NCBI GenBank assembly: GCA_013297755.1
Contig: JAAFIH010000007.1
Location: 1 to 64,000, forward strand
DNA length: 64,000 nucleotides
Direction: 5' to 3'
From: Cytophagales bacterium
Lineage (GTDB): Bacteria > Bacteroidota > Bacteroidia > Cytophagales > UBA9547
This document shows, in pieces, positions 1 through 8,745 of this stretch. The notes below the pieces were generated by a model that saw nothing but the letters and a program-made list of their open reading frames with translations, did no database searches and was not told where the DNA came from. Every line of letters begins with the position of its first letter. The stretch's first letter is position 1. The position numbers and the translations under genes were made by a program.

Positions 1-90
1 TTTACCGCCAATACGGACACTCTCACAGAGCCTGTAATAAGTGTAAACTTTGCCATCTTTAGGGCCTTTATTGATTTTTTTTAGAAACAT
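1..90 (-). mobile_element. 5' end of an IS transposase gene, cut by the window edge
   Basis: The minus strand reads an ATG at position 90 followed by 30 codons open to the window edge. The peptide begins MFLKKINKGPKDGKVYTYYR and continues LCESVRIGGK. A short basic N-terminus followed by a Y-Y-R-L-x-E-S-x-R-x-G-G-K segment is characteristic of IS4/IS1634-type transposases, from memory of the family. Only the N-terminus is visible, so family and integrity cannot be decided. No terminal inverted repeat could be identified in the adjoining sequence. Confidence 0.6.
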
Positions 91-535
91 TTTGCAAAGA
101 TAAAAAATGACAATCTAACATCCAAACTCTTTGGGGGAACACAAATGAGTTTCAAATAAATTCAAAAAACATAACTAATTGATAATCAGGCACTTGTGAA
201 TTATTGGTATCGAAAATAAATAAAAAATACTCTAAAATAGATAAAAAAACTAAAAAATTAGGTCAAAATTTCAGGTTTTTGGGTAGGGTAAATACAAGTT
301 GGGGTAATTATTTTTGCAAAATTAATAATTTATTATAAATCTTTTTATTTAGAAGTTAAATATTAAGGCATCTTATAATATCCAAATTTTAATTTTTAAA
401 AACCCTAATCATACCAATTTATGCTAATTTACCACTGAATCTAAGATAGTGGTATTTAAACGATTGGCAATGAAAGTTTAATTCATTTCTTAAAATCCAT
501 ATTTTTGACTTGTACCATACAATCAATACAATCAA
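91..535. other. intergenic stretch between the transposase and cysS
   Basis: This AT-rich DNA between two divergent genes has no credible reading frame. It should contain the outer end of the insertion sequence and the cysS upstream region. I could not delimit an inverted repeat or target duplication. Confidence 0.5.
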
Positions 536-540
536 ATGCG

Positions 541-548
541 TACATTTG
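541..548 (+). promoter_or_regulatory. -7 promoter element of cysS (TACATTTG)
   Basis: TACATTTG matches the Bacteroidota -7 consensus TAnnTTTG exactly. It lies inside the longest possible cysS reading frame. A transcript starting about 7 nt downstream would exclude the ATG at 536, which favours the ATG at 569. No well-spaced -33 TTG was found. Confidence 0.55.
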
Positions 549-568
549 CAAAACCAATGAATAGCTAC

Positions 569-2062
569 ATGAATATAAAGCACGAAATACAAGTTTTCAA
601 TACATTAACAGATAAAAAAGAAAAATTTGAACCTCAAAATGCCCCATTTGTGGGTATGTATGTATGTGGGCCAACGGTGTATAGTCATGTTCATTTGGGT
701 AATTGTAGGACTTTCACTTCGTTTGATGTCATTTATCGGTATCTTACTTACTTGGGTTATAAAGTAAGATATGTACGAAATATTACTGATGTAGGTCATT
801 TGGTGGACGATGCAGACGAGGGTGAGGATAAAATAGCCAAAAAAGCAAAACTCGAAAACCTAGAACCCATGGAGGTTGTGCAACAATATACCAACGATTT
901 TCATGCAGTAATGTATCAACTCAACAATATATCGCCCTCGATAGAGCCAACTGCTACTGGCCATATTATGGAGCAAATTACCATGATTGAGGCACTTATT
1001 GCAAAAAAAATGGCTTATGTTGTCAATGGATCAGTGTATTTTGATGTATTAAAATACAACGAAATCAAGGGAAATTATGGCCAGTTGTCTGGTCGTGTAT
1101 TAGAAGATTTGTATGCCAATACTCGTGATTTGGAGGGGCAGACTGAGAAAAAAAATAGCCTCGATTTTGCCCTTTGGAAAAAAGCTATGCCAGAGCATAT
1201 TATGCGTTGGACATCTCCCTGGGGCGATGGTTTTCCTGGTTGGCATATAGAATGTTCGGTGATGAGTAGCAAATATCTAGGCCCTCAATTTGATATTCAT
1301 GGTGGCGGCATGGATCTTAAATTTCCTCACCACGAGTGCGAAATAGCTCAATCTACGGCTACTTTTGACAAACAACCCGTCAAATATTGGCTCCATAGCA
1401 ATATGCTCACAGTGAATGGTGCACGCATGGGCAAATCTAAAGGAAATGCTATATTGCCTGCCCAGCTTTTTTCGGGAAATCATCCTCTGCTCGACCGCCC
1501 CTACAGCCCTATGGTTTTGAGATTTATGATGCTACAAACCCACTATCGTAGCACTATGGATATTTCAAACGAAGCACTTTTGGCTTGTGCCAAAGGGTAT
1601 AACAAATTATTGAATACATCTATTATTTTAGAAAAACTTACTCAAAATGAAATTGAACCAATCAACGACAAACTGAATGCTGAAATAAATATATACATTA
1701 CCAAAGCATTTGAAGGCCTAAACGATGATTTTAATACTGGTATTGCCATTTCTCAAATGTTTAATTTAGCTAAACTCATCAATGCTTTTTTTAACCAACA
1801 GGCCAATATAAATACCATTTCTGAATCTACTTTTAAGTATCTAAAAAACACTTATAAAGTGTTGTTTTCTGATATATTGGGATTGAAAAATGAGGCAGAT
1901 TTGGCTTTTGCAAGCTTGGCAAGCGATGTATTGAAAATATATGCCCAAGCAAAATCTGAAAAACAATACGATAAAGTAGATGCCATCAGAGCCATGTTCA
2001 AATCTCGTGGATTGGTTATCAAAGATATGAAAAATGGCATAGATTGGGGTTTTGAGGAGTAA
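569..2062 (+). CDS. cysS: cysteinyl-tRNA synthetase
   Basis: This class I aminoacyl-tRNA synthetase charges tRNA-Cys with cysteine in the cytoplasm. With the start at 569 the protein is 497 aa. It opens with [14 protein letters not shown], the usual beginning of the family. The zinc-binding Cys33 lies in the VCGPTVY stretch. The HIGH motif appears as HLGN (42-45) and the KMSKS motif as MGKSKGN (about 287-293). The reading frame could extend upstream to an ATG at 536, but a TACATTTG promoter element lies within that extension and the extra residues are not family-like. It stands alone, with an unrelated DivIVA gene 370 bp downstream. Identification is firm; only the exact start is inferred. 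Confidence 0.96.
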   Translation: MNIKHEIQVFNTLTDKKEKFEPQNAPFVGMYVCGPTVYSHVHLGNCRTFTSFDVIYRYLTYLGYKVRYVRNITDVGHLVDDADEGEDKIAKKAKLENLEPMEVVQQYTNDFHAVMYQLNNISPSIEPTATGHIMEQITMIEALIAKKMAYVVNGSVYFDVLKYNEIKGNYGQLSGRVLEDLYANTRDLEGQTEKKNSLDFALWKKAMPEHIMRWTSPWGDGFPGWHIECSVMSSKYLGPQFDIHGGGMDLKFPHHECEIAQSTATFDKQPVKYWLHSNMLTVNGARMGKSKGNAILPAQLFSGNHPLLDRPYSPMVLRFMMLQTHYRSTMDISNEALLACAKGYNKLLNTSIILEKLTQNEIEPINDKLNAEINIYITKAFEGLNDDFNTGIAISQMFNLAKLINAFFNQQANINTISESTFKYLKNTYKVLFSDILGLKNEADLAFASLASDVLKIYAQAKSEKQYDKVDAIRAMFKSRGLVIKDMKNGIDWGFEE

Positions 2063-2432
2063 GATTTGCTTTTTTTAAGTTCAAAAATCTGTAAAATACC
2101 TTTTTTAAAATGTTGAAACAAAGTGATGGAGCCGTAGTATAGTTTATTTCTTATCAGAGCAGAAAAAGAGATCGTATTTGTGCCTATTTTCAGATTTGTA
2201 AAATAACTATTTTCATTAAAAGATATAGAATTTATTAAATTGTAATTTAAAGCAAATATAAAATTGATGAATGATGAACTAGTTTATATTTTAATTATAT
2301 CAAAATTTAATTAAATATTACCTAAATCTAACTTTTGAAAAAAATTATAGATGCAACTTTAGCATTTTTCTCATTTTTTTATAAATTAATATCAATTCAT
2401 TTTTTTTTATGTAAATTTGCATAAACCTATAT
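2063..2432 (+). other. intergenic region upstream of divIVA
   Basis: This is AT-rich non-coding DNA. I see no tRNA, hairpin terminator or small gene. Its 3' end carries the divIVA -7 element. Confidence 0.5.
2412..2419 (+). promoter_or_regulatory. -7 promoter element of divIVA (TAAATTTG)
   Basis: TAAATTTG matches the Bacteroidota -7 consensus TAnnTTTG and lies about 16 nt before the start codon, which implies a very short leader. No clear -33 box was seen. Confidence 0.5.
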
Positions 2433-2435
2433 ATG

Positions 2436-3056
2436 ATGCGCATAACTCCATTAGAAATTCGACAAAAAACCTTTGAAAAAGGATTTAGAGGCTACGAAAA
2501 AGAAGAGGTTGATGCTTTTTTGCTTACTTTATCGGTAGAATGGGAAAAAAACTTAGAAGACATACGTGGTTTAAAATCTAAAATAGACCTACAAGAAAAA
2601 GAATTGACCAAATTAAGAGAAATAGAAAATTCGCTTTACAAAACCCTCAAAACTGCCGAAACTACTGGTAGCACCCTCGTAGAACAAGCCAACAAATCGG
2701 CCGAATTGATACTAAAAGAAGCACAAATGAATGCTGATGCTTTGCTAAACGACTCTAGATATGCCGCCAAAAATATCATAGAAGAAGCCGAAAACAAAGC
2801 CAAAAATATGGCCGAAGAGGCCAAAGACCACGTAAAAATTGCACAAAGAGAACTGCGTGAAATTGATAATCTAAAGGACAATTTGCTTTCTGATCTCAAA
2901 AATTTGTCAAACGATGTGCTTGATAAAATCAATAGAATGTACCAATTCTCAAATAAAAAAGCACCAGAAATTACTCAAACAAATATTACTAGCCCTCAAC
3001 CAGAAACTCCTGTTGAACCCAAAATAATACAAAAAAGTTTTTTTGATAGTATTTAA
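2436..3056 (+). CDS. DivIVA-domain cell division/polarity protein
   Basis: This is a DivIVA-like coiled-coil protein, expected to bind the inner face of curved membrane and organise division or growth sites. The N-terminus, MRITPLEIRQKTFEK followed by GFRGYEKEEVDAFL, is the diagnostic DivIVA N-terminal domain. A long heptad-rich coiled coil follows (about residues 30-165), rich in Glu, Lys and Ala. A short Pro/Gln/Thr-rich tail precedes the C-terminal KSFFDSI. Two adjacent ATGs occur at 2433 and 2436; I chose the second because family members begin M-[KR]-I-T-P. It lies 60 bp upstream of murD on the same strand, which fits a cell-wall or division role. In Bacteroidota the precise function is less well established than in Firmicutes. 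Confidence 0.9.
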   Translation: MRITPLEIRQKTFEKGFRGYEKEEVDAFLLTLSVEWEKNLEDIRGLKSKIDLQEKELTKLREIENSLYKTLKTAETTGSTLVEQANKSAELILKEAQMNADALLNDSRYAAKNIIEEAENKAKNMAEEAKDHVKIAQRELREIDNLKDNLLSDLKNLSNDVLDKINRMYQFSNKKAPEITQTNITSPQPETPVEPKIIQKSFFDSI

Positions 3057-3115
3057 TGTAGTTTTCGATTTTTATTTAATAAATCTTACAAAAAAATAAA
3101 ACAAACTAATTATCA

Positions 3116-4492
3116 ATGAAAAAAAGAATAGTAATACTTGGAGGTGGCGAAAGTGGGGTGGGTGCAGCTTTGTTGGCTCAATATGTTGGTTTTGAGGTTT
3201 TTTTGTCGGATATGAAAAATCTTAAATCGCATCATAAACAAAAATTAATAGCTGCTGCAATAGATTTTGAAGAAAACCAACACACAGAATCTAAAATACT
3301 AAATGCGTCCGAAATAATAAAATCTCCTGGTATTGATATTAAAAAATCGGAAATATTACAAAAGGCTCGAATAAATAAAATTTCTATTATTGGAGAAATC
3401 GAATTTGCAGGTCGCTATACCAAAGCCAAAAAAGTATGTATTACTGGTACAGATGGCAAAACTACAACCACTAGCCTGACTTATCATCTATTAAAAAATG
3501 CAGGATTAAATGCTCAAATTTCGGGTAATATAGGCATTAGTTTTGCCGAAAAAGTACTTACAGAACTTCAAAATCCAGACTTGAGCTTAAATCTAATTCA
3601 TGTTATAGAAGTATCATCTTTTATGTTGGATGACATGAAAGATTTTAAAGCAGATATTGGGATTCTTACCAATATCACTCACGACCATCTTGATAGATAT
3701 GGAAAAATAGAAAATTATGTGGCCTCTAAGTTTCAGATTGTAAGAAATATGGATAAAAATTGTTTTTTTATCTATGGCATTGATTCAGAATTAATCGAAA
3801 ATAACCTTGTAGAGCTAGAAACTGAAGCCATTGAAATGCCATTTAGCATCTACCCAGACGATTTTGACGGAGCTTGTGGGGTAGAAAATGATTCTATTTT
3901 GATTCAATACAACAACCAAGAAACAGAAATAGATATATCAAAAGTTGCCAATATACAAGGTATTCACAATTTATACAACATGATGGCTGCGAGCATAGCA
4001 GCATTGGTTTTGGGTGTTTCAAAATCTGATATCGAAAAAGGATTGCAAAGTTATTTGCCACCTGCACATAGGCAAGAAAAATGTGGCATTATCAATGGAA
4101 TTTCATTTGTAAACGATAGCAAGGCCACTACCATAGCAGCCGTAAAAGTGGCTTTAGAGGCCTACAAAGAGCCATTGATTTGGATAGCTGGTGGTAGCGA
4201 CACCAAAGGAAATAACTATAAAGAATTAGATAGTTTAGTAATAAATCACGTAAAAGCATTGCTTTGTCTTGGTGTCGATAACCAAAAAATAATGACTGCC
4301 TTCAATGGTAAAATTCCAGTAATAAGAGAATCCAAAAGTGTAGATGAAATTGTGGCTTGGTGCTTAGAACTTGGTTCGCAGGGCGATGTGGCCCTGCTCA
4401 GCCCAGCCTGTGCTAGTTATGATTTGTTTGATAATTTTGAACATCGTGGCGATTGTTTCAAAAATGCAGTAAAACATTACTCAAAAAAATAA
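3116..4492 (+). CDS. murD: UDP-N-acetylmuramoyl-L-alanine:D-glutamate ligase
   Basis: This Mur ligase adds D-glutamate to UDP-MurNAc-L-Ala in the cytoplasm, at the cost of ATP, during peptidoglycan precursor synthesis. At 458 aa it has normal MurD length. The N-terminal Rossmann-like domain starts RIVILGGGESG. The ATP-binding P-loop is GTDGKTTT (111-118), with Asp where most relatives have Asn. The central domain shows THDHLDRYG and the C-terminal domain shows NDSKATT (about 333-339). It follows the divIVA gene on the same strand and precedes an unrelated TolC-like gene. Neither the mraY-murG run nor other dcw genes are present, so this is a detached mur locus. Confidence 0.95.
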   Translation: MKKRIVILGGGESGVGAALLAQYVGFEVFLSDMKNLKSHHKQKLIAAAIDFEENQHTESKILNASEIIKSPGIDIKKSEILQKARINKISIIGEIEFAGRYTKAKKVCITGTDGKTTTTSLTYHLLKNAGLNAQISGNIGISFAEKVLTELQNPDLSLNLIHVIEVSSFMLDDMKDFKADIGILTNITHDHLDRYGKIENYVASKFQIVRNMDKNCFFIYGIDSELIENNLVELETEAIEMPFSIYPDDFDGACGVENDSILIQYNNQETEIDISKVANIQGIHNLYNMMAASIAALVLGVSKSDIEKGLQSYLPPAHRQEKCGIINGISFVNDSKATTIAAVKVALEAYKEPLIWIAGGSDTKGNNYKELDSLVINHVKALLCLGVDNQKIMTAFNGKIPVIRESKSVDEIVAWCLELGSQGDVALLSPACASYDLFDNFEHRGDCFKNAVKHYSKK

Positions 4493-4575
4493 TTGTACGA
4501 TTTAGAACAAATTAAAATTCTTAAAATAATAACCAAACAAATTCATTTTATTTGTTTTGATTTAAACAAAAATTG

Positions 4576-5919
4576 ATGAAAATTAAAATTTTTATTTGTG
4601 TATATTTTTTATATTTTATTACTCAAGGCCAAGTGTACAGTATCAAAGATTGTGCCGAAACTGCCTTGAAAAATAATTTAGATTTGCGTCAGGCGGCTAT
4701 CAATATAGAAAATGCAAAAATCAACCAAAAATTGGCAAGTAACGCCTCTTTGCCAAGTGTCAATGGGAATGCAAATTATGGGTATCAATTTGGGCGAAAT
4801 ATAGATTTTGTATCCAACACATTTGTTAATCAAAGCACTGGAGCCGCAGGTGTTTCGATAGATGCCAACGTGGTTTTGTACAATTTTGGGCGAATAAATG
4901 AAGCCAAAAATCAGCAGAATAAAAACCTAGAAGCTGTAAGTTTTGAAAAAGAGGATATAAAAAACACAGTTTTATTGACAGTAATACAGGCTTATTCACA
5001 AATCTTGTTTCAAAAAGAATTACTCAAAATTGCTCAAAATCAAGTACTTACAACCCAGAAAGATGTAGAACGCACCAATAAATTGGTAATGGCAGGCACT
5101 CAAACTGAATTGAATCTAATTAATTTGAAAGCTAAAATGGCCAATGATGAGTTTGCAGTTGTGAATGCTGAAAATCAACTACGTATAGCCAAACTTAATT
5201 TAATACAATTAATGAATTTGCCATCTGGCGATATTGATATGTCAATTTTTGATATAGAAACACCAAATATTACTTTGGATAGTAGCATAATAAGTATGTC
5301 TTCAAATGAAATTTATAAAAAAGCTTACGAAAATCAACCAGCCATTAAAAACAATTTTTTAAGAGCTGAAGCCGCAGAATTTGCCAGAAAAAGTAATAAA
5401 AGTGCAAAATATCCTACATTATCGCTTAGTGCTGGTATTAACTCAAGATATTCATCAAGTTTTTTAAGACCTGAAAATAATAGATTAGTAAAGTCGCCTT
5501 TGCCTAATCAATTGATAGATAATTTTGGTCAAAATGTGTATCTCAACCTAAATGTGCCTATTCTTGGCAATTATAGATTGAGAGCCAACGAACAAAATGC
5601 AATCATTGGAAAAGAAAGAGCCAAACTAGCCCTCGAAAATGCTGCCAACCAACTGAGAAAAAAAATTGAATCAGCACAAACTGAATATATTTTGGCACAA
5701 AAAAGTTTGAATGCACAAGAAAATGTGCTTTTTCAGAACCAAGAAGCACTAAAAGCTACTCAAAAAAGATATGATGCTGGCCTAGCCAACTCTGTTGATT
5801 TGGTCAATGCTCAAAACAATACATTCAAATCAAATGCAGATGTGTTGAGAGCAAAATATGATTTATTTTTAAAAAATAAAGTTCTAAATTTTTATATCGA
5901 TAACGAATTAATCTATTGA
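4576..5919 (+). CDS. TolC-family outer membrane efflux protein
   Basis: This outer-membrane factor forms a trimeric channel-tunnel used by tripartite efflux or type I secretion. The ATG at 4576 is preferred over a TTG immediately before it and gives a 447-aa protein. A signal peptide ends near GQVYSIKDC (about residues 1-20). The family pattern is visible: two copies of a long alpha-helical hairpin rich in Asn, Gln and Ala with the SxxxPxxxxxxxY beta-strand context, such as LPSVNGNANYGYQFGRN and later KYPTLSLSAGINSRY. No membrane-fusion or RND partner is adjacent, so the cognate pump is unknown. Its stop codon overlaps the TTG start of the next gene (TTGA), which implies translational coupling with an O-antigen ligase-like gene. 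Confidence 0.9.
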   Translation: MKIKIFICVYFLYFITQGQVYSIKDCAETALKNNLDLRQAAINIENAKINQKLASNASLPSVNGNANYGYQFGRNIDFVSNTFVNQSTGAAGVSIDANVVLYNFGRINEAKNQQNKNLEAVSFEKEDIKNTVLLTVIQAYSQILFQKELLKIAQNQVLTTQKDVERTNKLVMAGTQTELNLINLKAKMANDEFAVVNAENQLRIAKLNLIQLMNLPSGDIDMSIFDIETPNITLDSSIISMSSNEIYKKAYENQPAIKNNFLRAEAAEFARKSNKSAKYPTLSLSAGINSRYSSSFLRPENNRLVKSPLPNQLIDNFGQNVYLNLNVPILGNYRLRANEQNAIIGKERAKLALENAANQLRKKIESAQTEYILAQKSLNAQENVLFQNQEALKATQKRYDAGLANSVDLVNAQNNTFKSNADVLRAKYDLFLKNKVLNFYIDNELIY

Positions 5920-7136
5920 AATACATTATAACCCTAAAAAATAAATTCACTTTTACGCATGCCGATGCTATAGTTTATATATTTTTTACGCCATTATTAT
6001 TAATATATCATCTTTTTGAAAGTGCAAAGCAAATTTTTTATTTCATACCTTTTTTTGCAACTGCTTATATTTTTGCTATTAAACTTTTAAAATACAACGA
6101 AACTACGCTAAAAATCAACAAAAGCCCCATTTTAGTCATCCTTTTATATGTTTTCTTTTGCTTTTTTAGTATTTTTATTTTGCCTTCTGGCACCGAAATT
6201 TACTGGTCTAATGTGTTTAGAGATACCGTCATTACTGTGGGAGCTTTGTTGCTTTTTTCAATAGAAGGCCTCAAATTCAAACATTCTCACATAGTTTGGC
6301 TGCTTATTTTGTCATGTATTTGTTACATTATTGCTATAGAATTTGACATAAATTGGAATTTTATGTCTTCCATTTTATATAGCAATTATGATTTTAGACA
6401 CGAATATCATTTTGGCTCTATTGCTTGCATATTTGTATTATATTTTATTTATAAAAAAGATTATAAATTCTTACTACTTGCAATACTATTGATGCTACTT
6501 GTCAATAAACGGGCCAATCTTATGGGTATTATTCCAGCTTGTATTACTTTTTGGTTTTGCTTTGTTATATTTGACATTACAAAGCATAAATTATTACTCA
6601 TTGGCTTGATAGTCCTTTATTACATTGTATTTTATTTATTGGCCATCAATATTGAAAGTTGTACTGTTTTTTTTCTGCAAAGTATCGGCAAATCTTACAT
6701 TGATGCTGATACTTTTCTTACTGGGCGGCTTATTATGCAGCGAGATTTGGTTTTACAGATTTATGAGCGTGGTTTTGTCAATTATCTGTTTGGAAATGGA
6801 GTAGGACAAACAGAGTTTTTTTTATGGAAAACGATATATAACGAAGTGTATTATTTTTATGAAAAGCCATTTTTGGCACATAACGATTTTATGAAATTAC
6901 ATTTTGATATTGGCCTTTTTGGGGTTGTAGTTTACTTTTTTGTCATGTATTATTTGTATTGTGTTAGTTCTTTGGGTTGCTTTATGTATTTTGGTATTTT
7001 GCCTTTGTTTTTGATTGATAATACCATTATTTTTTTATATAATATGCTAGTTGCCTGCATGGTAGCAAGGGTTGATGAAGACTCTAAGCCTGCGAGTATT
7101 GGTAAGTTTTTTAAGTTTTCGTGGCATGATAGATAA
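5916..7136 (+). CDS. O-antigen ligase/polymerase-like integral membrane protein
   Basis: This is a 406-aa polytopic inner-membrane protein with about ten hydrophobic helices. A late periplasmic-type segment carries GNGVGQTEFFLW and then AHNDFMKLHFDIGLFG. The H-N-D-x-[FL]...E/D-x-G-[IL]-x-G pattern is typical of WaaL/Wzy O-antigen ligases and polymerases, so a role in surface polysaccharide assembly is likely. No in-frame ATG exists near the N-terminus. The start is TTG, whose last two bases plus the next A form the TGA of the preceding gene. It overlaps the downstream acetyltransferase gene by 11 bp. Ligase and polymerase cannot be told apart from sequence alone. Confidence 0.78.
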   Translation: MKYIITLKNKFTFTHADAIVYIFFTPLLLIYHLFESAKQIFYFIPFFATAYIFAIKLLKYNETTLKINKSPILVILLYVFFCFFSIFILPSGTEIYWSNVFRDTVITVGALLLFSIEGLKFKHSHIVWLLILSCICYIIAIEFDINWNFMSSILYSNYDFRHEYHFGSIACIFVLYFIYKKDYKFLLLAILLMLLVNKRANLMGIIPACITFWFCFVIFDITKHKLLLIGLIVLYYIVFYLLAINIESCTVFFLQSIGKSYIDADTFLTGRLIMQRDLVLQIYERGFVNYLFGNGVGQTEFFLWKTIYNEVYYFYEKPFLAHNDFMKLHFDIGLFGVVVYFFVMYYLYCVSSLGCFMYFGILPLFLIDNTIIFLYNMLVACMVARVDEDSKPASIGKFFKFSWHDR

Positions 7137-7728
7137 AGATTATTTTGTGCATAGCTCCTCTTTTGTAGACGAGCCAACCCAAATAGGCAAAGGCACTAAA
7201 ATATGGCACTTTTGCCACATTATGGCCAATGCTATTATTGGTACTGACTGTAATATTGGGCAAAATGTAGTTGTATCGCCTGGCGTAGTGATTGGTAATA
7301 ATGTTAAAATTCAAAATAATGTTTCACTCTATACTGGAGTAAGTTGTGAGGATAATGTTTTTATTGGACCATCAGTTGTTTTTACTAATGTGATTAACCC
7401 AAGAAGCCAAATTGTAAGACGCAACGAATATCAAAAAACTTTACTCGAAAAAGGGGTATCTATTGGAGCTAATGCTACTATTGTTTGTGGTGTAGAGCTT
7501 GGCAAATATGCTTTTGTAGGAGCTGGTTCGGTGGTAATAAAAAATGTAAAACCTTACTCTTTGGTAGTGGGCAATCCTGCCAAGCATGTTGGCTGGATGA
7601 GTGAAAGTGGTTACAAATTAATTTTTGATCTCTCTGGCATAGCCTTTTGCCCTGACACAAATCAAAAGTATATTTTAAAAAATAATCAAGTAATAAAAGC
7701 TGAAAATGACAACCAAACAAAGGTATAA
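7126..7728 (+). CDS. left-handed beta-helix sugar N-acetyltransferase (WbpD/WlbB-like)
   Basis: This 200-aa hexapeptide-repeat protein probably acetylates an amino group on a nucleotide sugar, such as UDP-2-acetamido-3-amino uronate, for O-antigen synthesis. Repeats of the [LIV]-G-x-x-x-x type run through most of the chain: IGKGTKIWHF, IIGTDCNIGQNVVVSPG, VIGNNVKIQNNVSLYTGV, VFIGPSVVFTNV. The active-site-like sequence IWHFCHI (about 21-27) is the WbpD/WlbB signature. The start at 7126 (MIDKDYFVHSS) is chosen over an ATG at 7072 because the upstream residues lie deep in the previous gene and do not look like the family. It overlaps the upstream membrane gene by 11 bp and nth by 23 bp. Confidence 0.85.
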   Translation: MIDKDYFVHSSSFVDEPTQIGKGTKIWHFCHIMANAIIGTDCNIGQNVVVSPGVVIGNNVKIQNNVSLYTGVSCEDNVFIGPSVVFTNVINPRSQIVRRNEYQKTLLEKGVSIGANATIVCGVELGKYAFVGAGSVVIKNVKPYSLVVGNPAKHVGWMSESGYKLIFDLSGIAFCPDTNQKYILKNNQVIKAENDNQTKV

Positions 7729-8395
7729 AAATGTGATAGAATATTTTTCGGCCAATTTTGAAAATGCAGAAACAGAACTGCACCATAGCAATGCCTTTGA
7801 ATTACTGATAGCAGTTTCGCTGAGTGCCCAGTGTACTGATAAGCGAGTAAATATGCACACACCGAGTATTTTCAAAGATTTTGCTACACCAGAATTGCTT
7901 GCAAATACAGATTTTGAAACACTTTTTCCGTATATTAAAAGTATATCATTTCCTAATAATAAAACCAAAAATCTTATTTCACTTGGCAAAATGTTGGTTT
8001 CAGATTTTGGTTCTGAAGTGCCAGAGGCCATCGAAGATTTAGAAAAACTGCCAGGTGTAGGTCGCAAAACTGCCAATGTGATTGCCTCAGTCATTTTCAA
8101 AAAACCAGCCATGGCTGTGGATACCCATGTATATAGGGTCTCAAAAAGACTTGGTTTGGTAGATGCAAACCTCAAAACTCCACTTGAAGTAGAACAAGTG
8201 TTGATGAAAAACATACCCAAAAAATTTGTAGCTGAGGCCCATCATTGGCTAATCTTGCATGGAAGATATGTATGTGTAGCTAGAAAACCATTGTGCGAAA
8301 ATTGCAAATTGAGTAATTTTTGCTCATATTTTGAAACTACCCAAAAAGGAAAAACATTTGAAATGATTTCGATTAATAAAAAATCAAAAAAGTGA
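7706..8395 (+). CDS. nth: endonuclease III, bifunctional DNA glycosylase/AP lyase
   Basis: This base-excision-repair enzyme removes oxidised pyrimidines and cleaves the abasic site. It is 229 aa, a normal length. The helix-hairpin-helix LPGVGRKTAN (115-124) includes the catalytic lysine. The catalytic aspartate is Asp139 in AVDTHVYRV. The [4Fe-4S] ligands are Cys190, Cys197, Cys200 and Cys206, with C-x6-C-x2-C-x5-C spacing. The ATG lies 23 bp inside the preceding acetyltransferase gene, and its TGA overlaps the GTG start of the DUF3820 gene. Nth therefore sits within a tightly packed run of functionally unrelated genes. Confidence 0.96.
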   Translation: MTTKQRYKNVIEYFSANFENAETELHHSNAFELLIAVSLSAQCTDKRVNMHTPSIFKDFATPELLANTDFETLFPYIKSISFPNNKTKNLISLGKMLVSDFGSEVPEAIEDLEKLPGVGRKTANVIASVIFKKPAMAVDTHVYRVSKRLGLVDANLKTPLEVEQVLMKNIPKKFVAEAHHWLILHGRYVCVARKPLCENCKLSNFCSYFETTQKGKTFEMISINKKSKK

Positions 8396-8631
8396 ACAAT
8401 AATTTTGGAATTAATCCGCAAATATTACTAGAAATTACAAAAGAAAAAATGCCTTTTGGCAAATATAAAAACACCATTTTGTTTGATTTACCTACATTTT
8501 ATCTAGAGTGGTTTCACAAAAAAGGCTTTCCCAAAGGCAAATTGGGTATGCAACTAGCTACTGTGTACGAAATCAAAATCAATGGATTAGAACAGTTGAT
8601 TTATGATTTGCAAAAAAAAGGGACAATTTAG
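8392..8631 (+). CDS. DUF3820 family small protein
   Basis: This 79-aa protein matches DUF3820 along its whole length. The conserved core includes MPFGKYKNT, a DLP-x-x-YL-x-WF stretch and KGFPKGKLG, followed by EIKINGLE. DUF3820 proteins are small and widespread, and are sometimes described as putative quorum-sensing-regulated virulence factors; no biochemical function is established. The start is GTG, overlapping the nth stop as GTGA, so translation is probably coupled to nth. It ends the run of genes that begins at 4576; a gap of 114 bp follows. Confidence 0.85.
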   Translation: MNNNFGINPQILLEITKEKMPFGKYKNTILFDLPTFYLEWFHKKGFPKGKLGMQLATVYEIKINGLEQLIYDLQKKGTI

Positions 8632-8745
8632 TGATTTGTAAATTATAAATGTTTTATATACAACCAAATTTGGGCAAATATCAACTAATACTTGTAATAA
8701 TATTATCTTTTATATTTAAAAATATACATATTCAAAACATATCAA

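Noticed and set aside
2121-2170. tRNA-like stretch after cysS
   Set aside because: No cloverleaf arms or CCA-side pairing could be formed.
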